64,000 nt of DNA from Carposina sasakii (Eukaryota > Arthropoda > Insecta > Lepidoptera > Carposinidae), in the NCBI GenBank assembly GCA_014607495.2, contig CP053163.1, positions 7,606,716 through 7,670,715 on the forward strand, given 5' to 3'. The position numbers and the translations under genes are program-made. Positions within the stretch are counted from its first letter, which is position 1, and each line of letters opens with the position of its first letter. Positions 60,250-64,000 of this stretch are shown in pieces. The notes beneath the pieces are model-generated. The model made no database searches, was not told the origin of the DNA, and worked only from the letters and a program-made list of their open reading frames with translations.

Positions 60250-60551
60250 TCTATACATATCATAAAAATGTAGCGGATCGCCGTCTGTACATGGAGCATA
60301 TATGAGAAAAAATATTATAGGAGACATTTATCAACGCAATAGTATCCAAAAGAATGATTTTTGGAATTTTTGTCTGTCGGTTTGTCTGTGCGTTTGTGCA
60401 AGCTAATCTCAGAAACGGCTGAAATTATTTCGATGCAGTTTTCAGGAATATACTGTGACAGGTCCCACTTCACATAAAGGCTACTTTTTATCCCAGGAAA
60501 ATGTTTTTATCCCGGATAATTTCGATGTTTTGTTTTTCCTGTAGTCCACTA
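60250..60551 (+). mobile_element. Non-autonomous Helitron, 3'-truncated copy
   Basis: TCTATACATATCATAAAAAT at left; the interior is collinear with 26331-26677 (ATCCCAGGAAAATGTTTTTA TCCCGGATAA). It stops at GTAGTCCACTA, so the terminal hairpin and CTAG end are lost. Confidence 0.75.
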
Positions 60552-61093
60552 ATACCTAATAAAATTAAAAGTAAGTATTCTATCTTCAAGGGCTATTTTT
60601 ACTCGGAATATAAATAGTCCGATGTATCTTTACGCTATGGACATCTCTCTGTCCAACCTAACCCAACCTATTTATACCTATATAGCATTAAACTCAACCA
60701 ATCCAGTAGTTGTTTATAACATTACGAATAGTTACTATCGCATATACCTATCTAGTATGGGTCCATATAAAGCATAGACAACTCAGATATAAAGCTAGTG
60801 AGCTACGCGACTACGAGCCCAGTGATTGCTATCTACATTGCCTGCTACGAAGCCGCTGATATGCTACGCCGTGCTACGAGGTGTCGGAAACGTAGTCAAT
60901 CAAAGGCTATTGACATTTGTGTGATACAATGCAGATTCATTGAACGTCATATGAGTGATGAGATCCAATTCGGTTTACACTAGTTCCTATTGAATATGAT
61001 TCAGCCTCCTAGATGATATGTGACTATTATTTTAGTATTAGCCACACACTATGTGTAAGTATTGAACTCGAGCTTGTAAACAGTTACTTTATG

Positions 61094-61240
61094 TTGGATT
61101 CTGATCGTCACACTTAAACGTAAACTTAAAATTATACAAGTCTATCCCTCTCCATTCTTCACATAAATGGCTGCGATAGAAAGGGACAGGTAGGACTAAT
61201 TTTAAGTTTAGGTTTGAGTGTGACGGTTAGAATCAACCAT
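61094..61240. repeat. Palindromic repeat, arms about 45 bp
   Basis: TTGGATTCTGATCGTCACAC TTAAACGTAAACTTAAAATT mirrors AATTTTAAGTTTAGGTTTGA GTGTGACGGTTAGAATCAAC with few mismatches; the centre holds CCCTCTCCATTCTTCACATA. Related sequence at 51640-51760. Confidence 0.7.
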
Positions 61241-61830
61241 TTTATCTATGTTATTGTGTTCCGTTAATTTTGCGAACGTTTAACTAGTAATTAAGTTTCC
61301 TTACATAGATTAGATTCTCTATAAATGTAATGTATCATGATTTGTTTAAAAAAATGCATGATAGTTGCATTGTTGAAAAGCGTATAGTATTATTTATAGC
61401 TGATTTTGAGAGATAGAATAAGGATGGGCACTCTGACTTGTATACCAGTTATATACCCTCAAAACTACGTTGTTTCAAACACAGTCTGCATTTGCATTGC
61501 CTCCAGAAACTCAACGTTGTCAAAGTTGGTTGAACAGGGTTGGTGCTGAATATTAACCTGGCAATATGATTGAAGACTTAGGTAACTTTGTATTACTAGT
61601 TTGATCCAGTTCTAGTAAATCAACTGCAGAGTTTTAGTGCTAATCACTGTAGGGTGGCTATCACTTCGCAGGCTTGTGTTTAAACGCCTATTTACCAAAA
61701 AAATCACCAAATTAACTACAAATGAATATGAAATTATGAAATATATCTAACCTTACCTATTAGATGGAAATATGGCCTTAAAATTGTAGCCTATTTAAAA
61801 AAAGATTATTGTGTGTTCTCATGTGTAAAA

Positions 61831-62062
61831 CCATAGAGGAATAAGATGTAGACATAGAGTGCTAATGTCATACTATACAGTTTCGATGCACCATTAGACT
61901 TTTCGGTGCCTGACAATTCCAGTCCTTGACACTTAGATTTCATTACTCTACCACTAATATAATCGAGTCAAGGACTGGAATTGTGAGGCACCGAAAAGTC
62001 TAATGGTGCATCGAAACAGTAAGTATGACATTAGCACTCTGTGACATCTTATTCCTCTATGG
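61831..62062. repeat. Long palindrome, arms about 100 bp
   Basis: CCATAGAGGAATAAGATGT...TTTCGATGCACCATTAGACT TTTCGGTGCCTGACAATTCC is mirrored to CCTCTATGG at 62062. The arms pair almost perfectly around a spacer of about 40 bp. No other copy in the window. Confidence 0.85.
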
Positions 62063-62064
62063 TA

Positions 62065-63865
62065 AAACCAAAGTAAATTTGTAAGCATATAGAATCAATA
62101 CACCAATAACCTACTTTCAGCCAAACACAAATATGTTTCTATTTTCTCCACTCGTTCGTAGCATTGGAAGAGTCAGCACAAGTCATAAATGTGAACCGAT
62201 GATACGATTTACCCTCCGTTTGGAACCCCAACCATTTTCCGCATTTTGATTTTCCCTTGATTGGGTTTAAAATGCTCTCCCGCTATTTTGATAAAGCCCA
62301 CAACAAAATGCTGGATCTTGAGGATCGACAATGATTAGGAGCGATTAATACTCATATATTTGGATCGAGGGAGTTTTATTACGAATGGTGAAGCTGGATA
62401 TAAATGATATGACGCATTTTGTGACTCATCCTGCTGAATAATGAACGAGTTGGGTAGGATTGCGAATTTAATAGCTGCATTTCAATAATTACATTGAAGA
62501 TACAAATAGATTCTGTGCTATAGATGTCAATTTAATTTTTTAAATATCAAGCATTATTTGACTACGATTTTACATAAAATTATATCATCGCTGATTGTTT
62601 TTTCACCATCAAAAGGAAAAATGTTGGCCAACTTTTCCAATGTAAAGTTATGCTCGGTATTTCTAATCTAAAAAAACAAACTTAATTAATTTAAAAAATA
62701 TCCCAGATTCCTTGTTACCACTGCAATGGCAACACTAGATCTCGGGCTTAAGGTTGACATTACCACGGATTTGCGAAAAAATGATACATGTTTTCATTTT
62801 CGCACACTGACAGAAAGGGCGTGACGGGAACCTACAAGATCCAATATGACAAATTCGAAAGAACGTGATTGGAATGAGCGTGGAATAAGTCGGCAATTTT
62901 AACTTTGCCGACGACAGTGTCACCACTTTCAATGCAGTCTTGGGAAAACACGAGCTTCGCGCTTGAGGCATGTACATAAGTATATTTGTTGGCTGGTACA
63001 GAATTTATTTGTCCCACAATGTGACCGTCACCACCTGAGACGTAACTACAGTTGTACAATTGATGACTTGCAAGAATATGCGAATATTATTTTCATACGA
63101 CCCTTATTTTTCAAGATCGGTGGTGGTATTTGTATAACAACGTCGAGAATCGGATGCAACGTCTGTCACATACTGTCATAAAGGCGTTATTAAAATACCT
63201 AAATACATAGTTGTCAACGTTCACATCATTGCAACTTTGAAATTAAGATTGAGTTTATCTACTTAGTAAACAGTCCCGTCGGCCTAGCGCTAAAGACATC
63301 GCTTTCGGAAAATTATGATATTCGTCGATAGATATACGATTCGTCGGGAAAGGTAGAATACTATGTATATAGTCTTATTTATTTACCTATCGTGCTAAAA
63401 AAATACCCGCGCTTTTAACATTTTACAATTTTACCAACATTATAGTCAAAATTTTTATTCAACAAAATTTAATTTTAACCCGAAGATTTCCACGCCCTAG
63501 CACATCGGTACGTCATTAAGTTGCCCCACACGCTCGCGGTACAATAGTACCGGAATTTCTATACCGAATGGAATTTTTTACGATTTCCCATGAAAGTTCC
63601 GGCTTGCGTGAAATGATTTGCATTTTCTTCATTCGTATCACTGACTGTTCAGATTTTTACGGGTAATTCAGGGATTTTGCCTCTTTTTTGTGAACCTTTG
63701 AAATATTAAGGTTTAGTAATTCTATTATTTTTGAATTATGTTTCTTTGGAGAAAAATATATGACATTCATCGGCTGTGCATGATATTGTACATTGGGTAT
63801 AGATTTTATATTATGAACACTGAGATCAACAGTATAAGTTCAAATTATGTCCTGGTTTTAATGAT
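62065..63865. other. Non-coding stretch, one ORF cluster of doubtful value
   Basis: Between 62735 and 63181 both strands have open frames of 70-80 codons, the minus one starting in the frame MYNCSYVSGGDGHIVGQINS. The base composition is protein-like, but I recognise no domain and see no splice signals that extend it. The remainder is AT-rich. Confidence 0.35.
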
Positions 63866-64000
63866 TAAATCGGCCACATGACGAAATGGCACTGAGAGAA
63901 ATGACTAGGCTTCGAAATTTTACGTGACAATATAAGCAACATATAATTACACTCCTTCTTTCTCCAGGGCAGGCCCTGTTCCCAATCATTTGGGGTCGGT
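63866..64000 (+). mobile_element. Dispersed repeat running into a reversed RTE-like tail at the window edge
   Basis: 63866-63955 repeats 52791-52880. The last 40 bases (CAGGGCAGGCCCTGTTCCCA ATCATTTGGGGTCGGT) are the reverse complement of the ADPK* end and 3' UTR of the RTE-like LINE at 4435-4470, so a minus-strand RTE-like copy continues beyond the window. Confidence 0.6.

Noticed and set aside
62735..63181. Overlapping ORFs of 72-80 codons with protein-like composition
   Set aside because: No recognisable domain, open on both strands, no splice or promoter context; kept only as a note.

Overview
This 64 kb window is AT-rich nuclear DNA from an insect, almost certainly a moth or butterfly. 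Evidence: two RR-1 cuticular-protein genes with the arthropod layout (a tiny M-K-L exon, then a signal-peptide exon, then a phase-2 chitin-binding exon), introns with GT-AG borders, and a dense set of repeats of lepidopteran type. The repeats are short Helitrons ending in ...GGCGTCCACTAG|T, RTE-like LINE tails with (GAT)n ends, CR1/L2/jockey-like LINE pieces, and foldback MITEs with TACAGGGTG ends. The species cannot be named from the sequence.

Layout. 1-3083: 5' part of a minus-strand RR-1 cuticular protein gene, four exons seen, running off the window start (at least 889 residues), with a TATA box and initiator. 3084-6218: intergenic, with LINE scraps. 6219-13958: a complete minus-strand RR-1 cuticular protein gene of four exons (387 residues), with different amino-acid repeats before and after the chitin-binding domain; its 3.6 kb third intron is packed with MITEs. 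13960-36130: mostly non-coding, with LINE, Helitron and RTE fragments, a tRNA-like relic, one small unassigned ORF (28069-28359) and a GC-rich promoter-like island (30125-30540). 36160-38375: a tandem pair of small plus-strand genes for Pro/Gly-rich proteins of 67 and 60 residues, starting MGGLCC and MGACCS and both ending GGPGFR; each has a 5'-UTR intron that stops four bases before the ATG. 39000-64000: no convincing host gene; a rich repeat landscape that includes an end-to-end Helitron with an internal 127-bp array, several long hairpin elements and a 5'-truncated LINE reverse transcriptase.

How the genes relate. The two RR-1 genes are neighbours on the same strand. They share intron phases and an RR-1 exon of exactly 213 nt, so they are paralogues in a cuticle gene cluster; their products would be secreted and bind chitin. 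The twin MG..CC genes are an independent tandem duplication. Their N-termini fit the N-myristoylation rule next to palmitoylatable cysteines, so they are predicted to sit on the cytoplasmic face of membranes. I do not recognise this family, and it is the most interesting coding find here. The original ORF boundaries for all four genes had to be corrected by splice-site reasoning, given in the entries.
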